64,000 nucleotides of DNA, from assembly GCF_014642655.1 (NCBI RefSeq), contig NZ_BMIR01000006.1, positions 1-64,000 of the forward strand. The letters run 5' to 3'. Shown one piece after another: positions 27,452 to 37,070 of the stretch (positions within the stretch are counted from its first letter, which is position 1; every line of letters begins with the position of its first letter). This stretch comes from Pullulanibacillus camelliae. Lineage in GTDB: Bacteria > Bacillota > Bacilli > Bacillales > Sporolactobacillaceae. Both the position numbers and the translations under genes were made by a program. The notes under the pieces were generated by a model. The model was not told the DNA's origin, ran no database searches, and saw only the letters and a program-made list of their open reading frames with translations.

Positions 27452-28647
27452 TGGTATGGAGAGCCACTCCTATTCAATCGGCTATCATTGAGACCTTTAC
27501 GATCATTGGTGCCGCTGTTCTCCTAGCCAGTCTCATTTTTACTCAGACGCTTTTATTTTTTGCGGGCGCTTTTTTTCTTGTATTAGGTGTTTATCCTCGC
27601 CTCTATTTAAAGCATATGGTTCGTCATCTCGGATTTTTTAGTGAAAAGGAAAAAATCAGGCTGTCGGTGGGTGAAACTGGTCAATTGCAGCTTGTCTTTG
27701 GCAATAAAAGCTGGATACCTGTAGTGAATGGAAAGATTGAATTTTTGCTTAGTCAAGATGTCGAAGTAACGAATATTGAAGGAGAATCCCCTTATCAGAC
27801 ACCACTTTTCATTCCGGCTAAGCAAGTCGTGCGCTATCCGATTGAATGCTTAGCGAAAGCAAGGGGTGTGGTCAGAATGCGCAATTTAAAGCTGATCATC
27901 CATGATCCCCTTCGCCTCGCTTCCATCACATTGTCGTCGGATTTTGTAAAAAAAGAAATCATCATTTATCCGCAAGCAAAAGTGATAGGGGGGACACAGC
28001 ACCTTCAGCTTCCGATCGAAGGTAGATATCCGCGTCAGAGCGCGTTATTTGAAGATAGGGCTGCACCCGTAGGAACGAGAGATTATGTCCCGTCTGATTC
28101 CATAAGAAATGTGCACTGGAAAGCATCAGCACGAACAGGCCAATTACAAACGAAGCTCTTTGACAAGACATTGGGGATGACATGGACCATTGTGACGGTG
28201 CTGGATCTTTATGTGCAAAAAGGCGATAGAGAAAACTTAGAAGAAGAGCTGGCGCGGGTCGCTAGACTCTGTTATTTGGCTGAGAAGCAGGGCGTCGATT
28301 TTGAAATCCTTGTGAATACCCGAACGATTGGGCAAGGACAATTGATGAGGCTACCGCTTGGTCAAGGGCGCATGCAATTGCTGAAGGCGATGGATTTTCT
28401 GGCTCATATCCATACAAACCAGATGAAAATCAAGCCGGCTGTCCTGTTTGGAGAAATTGACCGTGAACGTTCACAAAAGCGCATTATCATACTCATTGAT
28501 CATACAGACGATCCGAGTAAAATGCATTTTGTTTCTAAGTGGCTAAAACAAGGAATGACCGTTTTAAAGCTGACACCTCAAGGGGATCTTACGCCGATGG
28601 GAAGAGGAGGGAGATGGGATGCTCAGCAAGCGAATGAGGGGTATTGA
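27451..28647 (+). CDS. DUF58 domain protein (YeaD-like)
   Basis: 398 aa. Two membrane helices at the N-terminus (about residues 15-50) are followed by a beta-rich region and the DUF58 core (about 200-290). The core contains RDYVPSDSIRNVHWKASARTG, the family signature, and a von-Willebrand-like fold after it. DUF58 proteins are encoded next to MoxR ATPases and probably receive their action at the membrane. Overlaps the next gene by 29 nt. Confidence 0.92.
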   Translation: MVWRATPIQSAIIETFTIIGAAVLLASLIFTQTLLFFAGAFFLVLGVYPRLYLKHMVRHLGFFSEKEKIRLSVGETGQLQLVFGNKSWIPVVNGKIEFLLSQDVEVTNIEGESPYQTPLFIPAKQVVRYPIECLAKARGVVRMRNLKLIIHDPLRLASITLSSDFVKKEIIIYPQAKVIGGTQHLQLPIEGRYPRQSALFEDRAAPVGTRDYVPSDSIRNVHWKASARTGQLQTKLFDKTLGMTWTIVTVLDLYVQKGDRENLEEELARVARLCYLAEKQGVDFEILVNTRTIGQGQLMRLPLGQGRMQLLKAMDFLAHIHTNQMKIKPAVLFGEIDRERSQKRIIILIDHTDDPSKMHFVSKWLKQGMTVLKLTPQGDLTPMGRGGRWDAQQANEGY

Positions 28648-29860
28648 GACCCTATTGATTTTAATGGTAGAGTATCTTTTGGTATACACTATAATGGTCC
28701 CTTTTAATTATCAGCATGGACATAACCCGTGGCTTCTTGGTTGGCCTTTAGCTGGTATTCTCATCCTTATGAGTGCGCTGTTTGGCGGTCTAGCTCGCAA
28801 GGTGAAGCGTTATCCCATGCTGCTCTATTTCGTCATTACGTTAGCATGTATTGGGCTAGGGTATTGGTGGGGGATGACCATCTTTGCTGCAGTAGGGACG
28901 GCGTTCCTGCTTTTCTGGCGTCTGAGCGAATGGCTGGAAGGAACTACAAAGGAAATGTTTTGGAAAATTTTCTCTGCTACCTTTGGTTTTGGTATTGCTT
29001 ATGATTTTCTTTTAAAGATCTTTGTCCCTCATTTTCCAGAGCGTTCTTTATTCGTATTGCTGCCACTTATTCAAGTCTTCTTGATAGTAGCTTCTTATTT
29101 ATTGACAAAGGAAGTAAGGGGTGGCAATCACGTTTTAACAGCATCTTATGGTATTGTTTTAGCAGGGGCTTTAGCAGCAGGGGGCTTGCTTGTTTTAATT
29201 GGGCCCTATCTTGGCTGGCTTCTAGTCAAAATTTTACTAGGCCTCTTTTTGGTTGCCTATTTTATTGTCGATGTGGTGATGAAGGGGATTCTTTTTCTTT
29301 TACCGACTAAGCATGGTGCCGAGGGCGCCAAGCCTAGCCCCCCTCCCGATAATCCTTTGTTGCAGAGTGACTATAAGGATGTCGCGCGGCTAGTAGGAGA
29401 TCCGCATGGACATTTAATTATCGATATCCTCAGTCTTATTTTTTTAGTCATCATTGGAGTTGTGGTAGTACTCCTCATTAGACATCGGCGCTTTTCATTG
29501 ATACGAAAAAATGAAACGAAGCCCATTATAATGAGACGAGATGAAAAGGATAAGCTATTTAGTATGGCGACGGAAGCAACGCTGGTTAAGCCTGTACGCC
29601 CCCCAAAAAACGCTATTCGTCTTTCTCTTTATCAACTCCAAAAAAAATTATCTAAAGGTGATCATCAGCGAAGAGCTCCAGAAACGCTTAATGAATGGCT
29701 GGCGCGTCTCCCTATTCATTCTCAATCAAAACAGATTGTGCAATCCGTCTATGAAAAAGTGCGTTATGGTGAAAGGTCTATTAACGCTCAAGAGCTTTCT
29801 GATTATAAACAAGCAATCGCAGCTATCTATCGCCAACTGCAGCATAAGAAAAAACCGTAG
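28619..29860 (+). CDS. Membrane protein with C-terminal DUF4129-like domain, lacking a transglutaminase core
   Basis: 413 aa. Several membrane helices fill residues 10-235, one more lies at about 275-297, and a cytoplasmic tail (about 320-413) looks like a DUF4129 domain (RRAPETLNEWLARLP, then ELSDYKQAIAAIYRQLQ). In B. subtilis the third gene of this operon (yebA) carries an extracellular transglutaminase-like domain between the helices and the tail; I see no such domain or its Cys-His-Asp motif here. The start follows AGGAGG inside the DUF58 gene. Confidence 0.8.
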   Translation: MLSKRMRGIETLLILMVEYLLVYTIMVPFNYQHGHNPWLLGWPLAGILILMSALFGGLARKVKRYPMLLYFVITLACIGLGYWWGMTIFAAVGTAFLLFWRLSEWLEGTTKEMFWKIFSATFGFGIAYDFLLKIFVPHFPERSLFVLLPLIQVFLIVASYLLTKEVRGGNHVLTASYGIVLAGALAAGGLLVLIGPYLGWLLVKILLGLFLVAYFIVDVVMKGILFLLPTKHGAEGAKPSPPPDNPLLQSDYKDVARLVGDPHGHLIIDILSLIFLVIIGVVVVLLIRHRRFSLIRKNETKPIIMRRDEKDKLFSMATEATLVKPVRPPKNAIRLSLYQLQKKLSKGDHQRRAPETLNEWLARLPIHSQSKQIVQSVYEKVRYGERSINAQELSDYKQAIAAIYRQLQHKKKP

Positions 29861-30039
29861 TGAAGGAAAATGTAAAAGAGGGTGAGACAAAACGAAAAGA
29901 AAATTACTCTATTACCGAACGATAAGTAGCCAGGGAAACGGGAAGCGTAGTCAAAATACGGTGACGCCTACGGGAGCGGGGCGAATTGAACTGCACCCCA
30001 ATTATTAGACACCATCTAACAATTGGAGGTGCTTTTCTT

Positions 30040-30549
30040 GTGGCTAAATTTACAGCTATGGATAAGTTAAATGCTGTTAAACGATATTTGACCAGTAACG
30101 AAAGTCAATTGGCCTTCGCAGATTCTATTGGAGTTGATGAGTCTCTTCTTAGAACGTGGATTCAACAATATCAATATCAAGGAGATAAAGCTTTTCAAAA
30201 AGGCTATACAAATTATACTTTGCAGTTTAAACTGGACGTACTCAGTTATATGAGCGAAAAAGGGACGTCTACCCGTGAAACAGCTGCTATTTTTAACATT
30301 CCAGCACCATCTACAGTATATCGGTGTCAAAGGAAATTAGAAAATGGAGGATTAGATGCCCTTAAGCTTAATAAAAAGGAGCGTCCATCCATGAAGAAAG
30401 GCAATAAGAAAAACAAGCCAGTTGAAGGCTCACAAGAAGCACTAATAGACGAAGTTGAACATTTACGCATGGAGAATGCCTATTTAAAAAAGTTGAATGC
30501 CTTAGTTCAAAGCAAGGAAAAGTCACCAAAAAAGACAAAGCGAAAGTAG
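30040..30549 (+). CDS. IS3-family transposase OrfA
   Basis: A 169-aa protein with two helix-turn-helix units (about residues 5-55 and 62-115; DSIGVDESLLRTWIQQYQ and STRETAAIFNIPAPSTVYRCQRK) and a C-terminal leucine-zipper-like segment (about 135-158). The start GTG at 30040 follows TTGGAGGTG within the left end. A run of six A near 30527 may be the frameshift site used to make OrfAB. The orfB that would complete it is broken, so the copy should be inactive alone. Confidence 0.85.
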   Translation: MAKFTAMDKLNAVKRYLTSNESQLAFADSIGVDESLLRTWIQQYQYQGDKAFQKGYTNYTLQFKLDVLSYMSEKGTSTRETAAIFNIPAPSTVYRCQRKLENGGLDALKLNKKERPSMKKGNKKNKPVEGSQEALIDEVEHLRMENAYLKKLNALVQSKEKSPKKTKRK

Positions 30550-31067
30550 TCTATAGATCGAAACTTAAGGCTGAGAAGCCAAATGAGAAATGGGTAACCG
30601 ACATTACAGAGTTTAAATTATTTGGAGAAAAACTCTATTTATCTCCGATTCTTGATTTATATAATAGTGAAATCATCACGTACACAATCGGCTCCAGACC
30701 TACTTACTCACTTGTCTCAGAGATGTTGGAGAAGTCGTTTGAACGCTTAACAGAGGAGGACACATTGCTTATTCTCTCCGATCAGGGATGGCATTACTAG
30801 ATGAAGCAGTACCGCCATGCCTTAAAAGAACGCGGGATAACCCAAAGTATGTCACGTAAAGGGAACTGTTATGACAACGCCGTGATTGAGAATTTCTTTG
30901 GCATTATGAAATCTGAATTCCTTTATCTCAAAGAATTTGAAAGCATTGATCACTTTAAGCAAGAGCTGGAGAAATATATGGATTATTATAATAACAAACG
31001 GATTAAGGCCAAATTAAAAGGCAAGAGTCCGATACAATATCGTATTCTTGCCCAACAGGCTGCCTAA
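30530..31067 (+). pseudogene. IS3-family transposase OrfB, deleted and interrupted
   Basis: Only the catalytic domain remains. The DDE residues are present in WVTDITEF, LSDQGWHY and [10 protein letters not shown], followed by the family end [20 protein letters not shown]. About 100 N-terminal residues (HTH_21 region) are missing between the orfA end and KVVYRSKLKAEKPNEKW. In addition a TAG at 30798-30800 stands where a Gln codon is expected (HYQMKQY), so the frame is cut in two. Confidence 0.9.
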
Positions 31068-31166
31068 TTAAATAACCGTGTCTAACTTTTTGGGGTCACT
31101 TCAAATCGTTCGGATTCTCTATGAGCTGAAGAGACTTCTGTTGTCCCAGCCCCTTTAATGAAGTGT

Positions 31167-31706
31167 TCATACTTTGCTAACGCGAAATGTGCTTACCATT
31201 AATAGTGATAAGACAAAGGTGAGCAGTAAAAATACGGATAGAGGAAGGTGATGAATGCCTACATAACTTAAGGTTAAAATACAGCCGGCAGCAGTAATTG
31301 GCAGGCCTTGAAATTTTCCGTCGAATTCAGTGACGTTAAAACGCGCGAGTCGAATGGCACTGCATAAAATATAGAAAATGGTCATCACTAAACCGAGAAT
31401 ACGAGCGTGGTGCATGATGCCCTCAAAAATTAAAAAGGCTGGCGCTATACCAAATGAGACAAGATCACATAATGAATCTAATTCCTTTCCAAAATGAGAC
31501 TGAATATCCAGCTTGCGTGCAAGTCCACCGTCAAAGCGATCACAAAGTGCAGCTAAAAAAATCATCAATAAACTCATATGAAGATGTTTAGACATAATAA
31601 GCACTAGAGCAATGATGCCTAGGCTTAAATTAAACAATGTTAGTAGATTAGCAGATTGAGCTTTTGCAAGCTTTTTAGTATGATCGATTCGGTCAGGTAT
31701 CATCAT
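31167..31706 (-). CDS. pssA: CDP-diacylglycerol-serine O-phosphatidyltransferase
   Basis: A 179-aa membrane enzyme that makes phosphatidylserine from CDP-diacylglycerol and serine. The CDP-alcohol phosphotransferase motif appears as DRFDGGLARKLDIQSHFGKELDSLCD (about residues 51-76), with the DG..AR...G..LDSL.D pattern slightly modified from DGxxAR. Multiple membrane helices surround it. There is no psd gene beside it in this window, unlike the Bacillus pssA-ybfM-psd cluster. Confidence 0.9.
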   Translation of the reverse strand: MMIPDRIDHTKKLAKAQSANLLTLFNLSLGIIALVLIMSKHLHMSLLMIFLAALCDRFDGGLARKLDIQSHFGKELDSLCDLVSFGIAPAFLIFEGIMHHARILGLVMTIFYILCSAIRLARFNVTEFDGKFQGLPITAAGCILTLSYVGIHHLPLSVFLLLTFVLSLLMVSTFRVSKV

Positions 31707-32031
31707 ACGAATACCTCCAAAGTATGATATATTTAGACAACACCTTCATTATAACATAGTGACTAGGCTGAGTGGTTGAAATTTTTCCTGGAAAATCAGG
31801 TGGGCCTAGGAATAGAGTGTGAAAGGGTTTGAATGTATAAAGAGACCCCGGAATGGGCGCGATTTGCAATTTGCAAATAGGGCAATGTTGGCATGTTAAG
31901 AAAGGATTAGCCAATACTAATAGCAGTACAGAAAGCCATATAGCCGTATGTATTTTTAAGAAGGGGGCAGGGTGTGGATTAGCGAGGGCATTCCTAAGCC
32001 GCTTTCGATGGGAAACAAAGGAGGAAGAACC
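31707..32031. other. Divergent promoter region between pssA and rnz
   Basis: No gene seen. The minus-strand side carries the pssA RBS (GGAGGTATTCG region near 31710-31722). The region also contains the doubled GATTTGCAATTTGCAAAT near 31860-31877, a short palindrome-like string. The function of the latter is unknown. Confidence 0.4.
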
Positions 32032-32949
32032 TTGGAATTTGTATTTTTAGGCACGGGTGCGGGAGTACCTGCAAAGCAGCGAAATGTTTCTTCTATTGCT
32101 TTGATCATGCCTGAGTATAAGGGAGACATCTGGTTATTTGATTGTGGAGAGGCTACCCAACATCAAATCTTACATACTAAAGTCAAGCTGTCCAGAGTTC
32201 AAAAGATCTTTATTACACATTTACATGGCGATCATATTTTTGGGTTACCGGGATTATTAGGCAGTCGTTCTTTCCAAGGTGGGATTGGCCCATTAGAGGT
32301 TTATGGCCCAAAAGGCATTGCTGAGTTTATTGAACGTAATTTGGCGATCTCTGAAACACATTTAACTTATCCCATAAAAATACAAGAGATTGATGAAGGA
32401 ATCATTTATGAGGACGATACTTTTCGTGTGGTTTGTGGAAGATTAGAGCATGTGATTCCGAGTCTCGGCTACCGCATTGAGGAAAAGGACAAGCCGGGAG
32501 AATTATTAGTCGATAAAATTAAAGAGCAACTTAACCTGACTCCAGGACCCATTTATAAAAAATTTAAAGAGCATGAATGGTTACATCTTCAAGATGGCCG
32601 GGAAGTCCGTACAGCTGATTACCTTGGCCCAACAAAAAGAGGAAGAATCATCACGGTGTTAGGGGATACAAGACCCTGTATCGGAGCGATTCGATTGGCC
32701 GAGCAGGCGGATGTTCTTGTACATGAAAGCACGTTTTTAAAAGATAAAGCCGAGGGAGCCAATGCTTTTGGACACTCCACAGCCGAACAGGCGGCGCTCA
32801 CAGCAAAAAATGCCTATGTCAAAACGCTTTTACTCACTCACATAAGCTCCAGGTATCAAGAGAGTGCTGATGCTCTTTTGAGTGAAGCGCGCGAGCTTTT
32901 TCAACCGTGCTATCTTGCGCATGATCTGTGGAGCTATGACATCGATTAG
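32032..32949 (+). CDS. rnz: Ribonuclease Z (tRNA 3' endonuclease)
   Basis: 305 aa. It removes the 3' trailer of tRNA precursors that lack an encoded CCA. The metallo-beta-lactamase motif is THLHGDHIFGLPG (about residues 62-74), with further ligands in GDTRPC and THISSRY. The exosite arm is at about 155-190. The start was placed at TTG 32032, eight nt after AAAGGAGG, which gives the family N-terminus MEFVFLGTGAG; an upstream in-frame start at 31972 adds 20 residues without homology. Confidence 0.95.
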   Translation: MEFVFLGTGAGVPAKQRNVSSIALIMPEYKGDIWLFDCGEATQHQILHTKVKLSRVQKIFITHLHGDHIFGLPGLLGSRSFQGGIGPLEVYGPKGIAEFIERNLAISETHLTYPIKIQEIDEGIIYEDDTFRVVCGRLEHVIPSLGYRIEEKDKPGELLVDKIKEQLNLTPGPIYKKFKEHEWLHLQDGREVRTADYLGPTKRGRIITVLGDTRPCIGAIRLAEQADVLVHESTFLKDKAEGANAFGHSTAEQAALTAKNAYVKTLLLTHISSRYQESADALLSEARELFQPCYLAHDLWSYDID

Positions 32950-33061
32950 CGAGGATTAGGCTCTTTATACGAAGTGTTAGAGGGACAACGTATTTTGATG
33001 GGACCTTGCTGTTTGCTCGTGAATAGAAAATTTGGTATCGTCAAGGCTTAAAATATTGATA

Positions 33062-33108
33062 TTATAAAAAATGAAGCCGTTAAATAGGTTGACGGCTTCT
33101 ATTTTTTA
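33062..33108. terminator. Bidirectional terminator between rnz and namA
   Basis: GAAGCCGT/ACGGCTTC arms, extended by partial pairing inside, have a T run on the plus side (ATTTTTTAT) and an A run on the other side that serves the minus strand. Confidence 0.85.
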
Positions 33109-33163
33109 TAGGTCAAACACTTCTGGTCAATACAGTCGAAGGTAAAGACGGATATGAAATAAA

Positions 33164-34186
33164 TTACATGCCCCAACCGCGTGTGTATTGTTTAGGTCCT
33201 TCAATTTCTACATTAAGCTCTTTTGCAGCATGATATGGCCAATAAGGGTCACGCAAGAGCTCACGAGCGAGAAGGATCAGGTCAGCGCGCCCATTCTTTA
33301 ATATCTCTTCAGCTTGAACAGCATTTAAGATTAAGCCAACAGCTCCGGTAGCGATTTCTGCTTCATGTCTGATTTTTTCTGCGTAGGGCACTTGATAGCC
33401 AGGGAAGGCATCGATGGCTGCTGGTGCAATGGCACCAGAGCTTGTGTCGATGAGATCAACGCCTTGTGCTTTCATTCTTTCTGCGAAATAGACATGGTCA
33501 TCAGGGGTTAACCCGTTTTCGAGATAATCGTTAGCAGATACACGTACAAAAAGCGGTCCCGCCCAAACGGATCTCACGGCGTCAATGACTTCTCCGAGAA
33601 TGCGATAGCGATTCTCTTTGGAACCACCGTATTCATCATTGCGCTGATTCGCAATAGGTGAAAGGAATTGATGGATCAGATAGCCATGTGCTGCATGAAG
33701 TTCGATGACATCAAATCCAGCTTCTTTTGCTCGACGGGCCCCTTGCTTGAAAGCCTCGATGGTCTCGGCGATTTGTGTTGTTGTCATGGCTTCAGGTGTT
33801 TTCATGTTATCAAAGCTTATGGATGAAGGGGCGATGATCGTCTCTTCTAATTGGGCCTTCCGACCAGCATGAGCCAGCTGAATACCCATTTTACTCCCGT
33901 GTTCATGATTTAAATCCACGAGTTGTTTTAATCCTTCAATATGGCTATCATCCCAAATACCGAGGTCGTGAGGTGATATTCTTCCTTGTGCAGTTACGGC
34001 TGTGGCTTCGACGATGACCAGTCCCACTTGACCGACTGCTCGGCTTGTATAGTGCGTTAAATGCCAAGAATTGACTTTTCCATCCTCTTTGTGACAGGAA
34101 TACATACACATAGGCGACATGACAATGCGATTTTTTAACGTCACGTTTCTTACAGTATAAGGTGAAAAAAGGGCTTTTGTTGACAT
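33164..34186 (-). CDS. namA: NADPH dehydrogenase, old yellow enzyme family (YqjM)
   Basis: A 340-aa FMN flavoprotein that reduces activated C=C bonds of enals, enones and nitro compounds. Signatures: [12 protein letters not shown], with the redox-tuning Cys typical of YqjM near residue 26, [26 protein letters not shown] (substrate His pair), FVRVSAND and [12 protein letters not shown]. The C-terminal [15 protein letters not shown] and YTRGW motif (Arg finger of the YqjM class) are present. In B. subtilis namA also follows rnz closely. Confidence 0.96.
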   Translation of the reverse strand: MSTKALFSPYTVRNVTLKNRIVMSPMCMYSCHKEDGKVNSWHLTHYTSRAVGQVGLVIVEATAVTAQGRISPHDLGIWDDSHIEGLKQLVDLNHEHGSKMGIQLAHAGRKAQLEETIIAPSSISFDNMKTPEAMTTTQIAETIEAFKQGARRAKEAGFDVIELHAAHGYLIHQFLSPIANQRNDEYGGSKENRYRILGEVIDAVRSVWAGPLFVRVSANDYLENGLTPDDHVYFAERMKAQGVDLIDTSSGAIAPAAIDAFPGYQVPYAEKIRHEAEIATGAVGLILNAVQAEEILKNGRADLILLARELLRDPYWPYHAAKELNVEIEGPKQYTRGWGM

Positions 34187-34443
34187 AGTTCATTCACATC
34201 CTAGCTATGTAGTGATTGCTTTTGCCCGCTATTATAGCATATCCTTTTCTGATGCAAATAAAATTTGCTTGGAAAGCATTCAACTCTCATATTGACAAGT
34301 GGACAATTCAAGGGAGCACTATGTTTAAATGATGGAAGAAAAAGCTTGAGAAAAACTATGGCTCTCGCCTTCACGGCAGGAATAGAGAATCATGGATGAG
34401 CCTAGTTTTTCTAGCTAAGTCATGAATGGGAGTCAAGTCATCC

Positions 34444-35187
34444 TTATAAGCGGATGCGATGAAGGCTGTCGCGAGCTCTGGCTGGATAGTCGGTAATCAA
34501 CCCGTCAATCTTCCAGCTGAATAGCGTCTCCATAATGCGCTGTGAGTTAACAGTATAGGGACGGACTTTTATTCCGTTAGCATGGAGATTTTGAATTAAG
34601 GGTTGATTGATTAGACGAAAAGAAGGATGGAGTCCATCAACACGTATGGTTTTAGCATATTGTGCGGGTGATGCAATAGGCTTTCCGTAAAGTGCGGCTG
34701 TTTCAGCTTGTTTATAGAGCTCTTTTACTTTAAAAAGGCTATTATGGTTAAAGGATGAAAAAATCGTCCGCTCCAGCATATGATATTTTTCTAAAAGGTG
34801 AATGGTTTTTTGTTCAAGTCCTTTATATGGCAAAATATTATTTTTAAATTCTACAATGAGAGTAAGCTCCGTTTTGCTCAGCCATTTTAATACTTCTTCT
34901 AGCGTTGGAATTTGTTCATGGCGAAATTTCCAGCCTTTCCAATGGCCGGCACTTAATTTCTTTAAACCTTCTAAAGAATAATCCTTCACAAACCCATACC
35001 CATCTGTGGTACGGTCGACTGTTTCATCATGAATGACAATGGGAATACGGTCACGGGTGAGATGGACGTCTAGTTCGATGCCATCTGCGCCTTCTTCAGC
35101 AGCTTTTTTAAAGGCCGTCATTGTATTCTCAGGAGCCTTTCCACTTGCCCCCCGATGAGCGAATATTTTAGTTCTCACCGAAACCAC
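34444..35187 (-). CDS. Glycerophosphodiester phosphodiesterase (cytosolic)
   Basis: A 247-aa TIM-barrel enzyme that splits glycerophosphodiesters into glycerol 3-phosphate and an alcohol. The catalytic HRGASGKAPENTMTAF (residues 11-26) and metal-binding GIELDVHLTRDRIPIVIHDETVDRTT (about 36-61) are typical of GDPD, as is EFKNN near 118. No signal peptide. It is related to B. subtilis YqiK. Confidence 0.94.
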   Translation of the reverse strand: MVSVRTKIFAHRGASGKAPENTMTAFKKAAEEGADGIELDVHLTRDRIPIVIHDETVDRTTDGYGFVKDYSLEGLKKLSAGHWKGWKFRHEQIPTLEEVLKWLSKTELTLIVEFKNNILPYKGLEQKTIHLLEKYHMLERTIFSSFNHNSLFKVKELYKQAETAALYGKPIASPAQYAKTIRVDGLHPSFRLINQPLIQNLHANGIKVRPYTVNSQRIMETLFSWKIDGLITDYPARARDSLHRIRL

Positions 35188-35465
35188 TCCAGTCTTCAGT
35201 ATTTAGCCATTTTATAAGAAGTGCGATTAAACAAAGGAAAAGAAAGGGATCATCGCGAATCCCTATAGTATATGTCATGGTGTTCTAAGCGGTCCTTATT
35301 AATTATATGGACCATTCTTTGAGTATAACAACATTCTGATGAAACACCATGAAAAATTTTCTATAAGAAGAGTGAAAAAGGGACAGGTGAAGTCTGGCTG
35401 TCCATTCTATAGTTTAAACTATTATGAACTGATTCAGGCATGTAACGGAAGGAGTGACCGTACGC

Positions 35466-36046
35466 ATGTGGCAAACAAAAGAAGCATTAAAAGCACTGCT
35501 CTGTCAATTGGTGGAAATACCGAGCATTACAGGATCTGATGCTAAAAGTGGCCATAGCGAAATACATTTATCAACGCCTGCAAGCTCTTCATTATTTCCA
35601 AACTCATCGTGAACACTTGCAGCTTCATGTGACGCAAGATGGACGCAAGGCTGTTACTGCTCTTGCAAAAAATGGTTCAGTGAAGAAGACCATTGTTTTA
35701 TTAAGTCATAAACATTCAACAGGTCATTCAGCATGTGTCTGACCTGACTGAGAAGGAACAGATTTCTTTTAAACATCAGTCGTTTTTTCCTGGGCTTTCT
35801 GATTTAAGCTGTACATCGCTACAGATGGAGAATGAAGAGATCACGGCCTTACAAGAGAACCTGCCTTTGTATGGTACGCGCTAACACCTGCCTTTCGAGG
35901 AGTTGAGACGCCTGAATCTACCTGTTTTTAACTTGGGGCCTATAGGGAGAGACGGGCATCGGTGGATAGAACGGCTCAATGTCGATTATTCTTTTAGCTT
36001 GTTAAGAAAGCTACTTGTGCCATCCATCGATAAACTATTAAAATAG
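35466..36046 (+). pseudogene. Remnant of a RocB/YqjN-type M20 peptidase
   Basis: Three pieces in shifting frames. LVEIPSITGSD at the start and KTIVLLSHKHSTG near 35690-35720 resemble the N-terminal domain of RocB-like peptidases. After 35750 the frame resumes with FPGLSDLSCTSLQMENEEITALQENLPLYGT and ends NLGPIGRDGHRWIERLNVDYSF, which is the family C-terminus. At least one frameshift near 35535, a stop near 35742 and a deletion of the central part (including most zinc ligands) make it non-functional. B. subtilis has yqjN at this place. Confidence 0.85.
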
Positions 36047-36085
36047 AAATTAGAATGGTATTGAAGAGTTAAGGAGATTTTAGTT

Positions 36086-37057
36086 ATGAATGTGTACCAA
36101 ACAGCGCCAGATATTTGGCAAGTGGAACTTGAAACGCCCTTTGCAGTCGGTCCCGTTAATATTTTTCTTGTGAAGAAAAAGGACAAAGTTATGGTAGTCG
36201 ATGCCGGCTTATCGACGCATGAGACATGGATAAACTTTAAAACGGCTCTTTCCAAGCTCTCTATTGATTTGAAAGCTATTGATTGCGTCGTTCTGACGCA
36301 TCATCATATTGATCATACGGGTCTTATCAATTTTTTGCCATCAGCGATTCCTATTTATGGGCATTGGCGGATAGAACCCTGGCTGCAACAATCGTCAGCC
36401 TTTATCCAACGCTATAATGATTATTTTCAACGCTTAGGGGAAAAAATGGGGGTTCCGCAGAAATATGTTGATCGCTTGCCAACAATGGATGGTTACATAG
36501 AGTATGGCGGGAGGCGAGAGCTTACTGCAACCGTTGATGAAACGAACACGATTCCAAATTTTGAAGAATGGCAAATCCTTTATACACCAGGGCATGCTCA
36601 AAGTCACATCAGTTTATATAGAAAAACCGACGGAGTGTTTATAGGGGGGGATCTTTTATTAGAGCATATATCATCTAACGCCATTCTTGAGCCCCCATAC
36701 AATGATGGGGAGAAAGCGCCTCGCACTCTCCTTCAATATCGCGATGCTTTGCAGAAGTGTCTAACATTGGGTATGCAAACGATTCTGCCTGGACATGGTC
36801 AAATGTTCAACTACAGTGATGCCTTTATTCAGAATCGCCTGCAAAATCAGCGGAAACGCCGAGACATCATTGCAAGGATGATTCAGGATACCCCTCGAAC
36901 CACCTTTGATATTGGTCAGGAAATGTTTCGACGCGTCTTTGAAAATCAGGTGGATCTTGTCCTTTCTGAGGTTCAAGGCTATCTCGATTGGCTCGTTGCA
37001 GAGAAAAGTGCTGTGTGTGTTGAGGTTGATGGGAGATTAAAATACCGAAGTCTTTAA
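36086..37057 (+). CDS. yqjP: Metallo-beta-lactamase fold hydrolase (YqjP)
   Basis: 323 aa. The zinc motif LTHHHIDHTGL lies near residues 70-80, with further ligands in PGHAQSHISLY (about 172), GGDLLLE (about 190) and PGHG (about 235). A C-terminal helical region of 75 residues follows. The substrate is unknown. The SDR gene starts 13 nt downstream, as in B. subtilis yqjP-yqjQ, so they form a pair. Confidence 0.9.
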   Translation: MNVYQTAPDIWQVELETPFAVGPVNIFLVKKKDKVMVVDAGLSTHETWINFKTALSKLSIDLKAIDCVVLTHHHIDHTGLINFLPSAIPIYGHWRIEPWLQQSSAFIQRYNDYFQRLGEKMGVPQKYVDRLPTMDGYIEYGGRRELTATVDETNTIPNFEEWQILYTPGHAQSHISLYRKTDGVFIGGDLLLEHISSNAILEPPYNDGEKAPRTLLQYRDALQKCLTLGMQTILPGHGQMFNYSDAFIQNRLQNQRKRRDIIARMIQDTPRTTFDIGQEMFRRVFENQVDLVLSEVQGYLDWLVAEKSAVCVEVDGRLKYRSL

Positions 37058-37070
37058 GGGAGAGGAAGTC

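Larger units (their letters stand above)
29987..31103 (+). mobile_element. Decayed IS3-family (IS150-like) insertion sequence
   Basis: The ends TGAACTGCACCCC and GGGGTCACTTCA are imperfect inverted repeats with the terminal TG...CA of IS3 elements, flanked by a 3-bp direct repeat AAT (29984-29986 and 31104-31106). It holds an intact orfA and a damaged orfB. At 1117 bp it is about 0.3 kb shorter than IS150, matching the deletion inside orfB. The left end can fold into a hairpin just before the orfA start. Confidence 0.92.
29877..31160. repeat. Inverted-repeat element interrupted by an insertion sequence
   Basis: Removing the IS at 29987-31103 joins CCGAACGAT (29918-29926) and ATCGTTCGG (ends near 31113) as perfect inverted arms. 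The outer flanks GGTGAGACAAAAC and its near reverse complement near 31139-31156 pair as well. The joined element is about 165 bp and looks like a hairpin-forming MITE or bidirectional terminator. A similar GGGGCTGGGACAAAA end occurs after punA at 54954. Confidence 0.6.
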
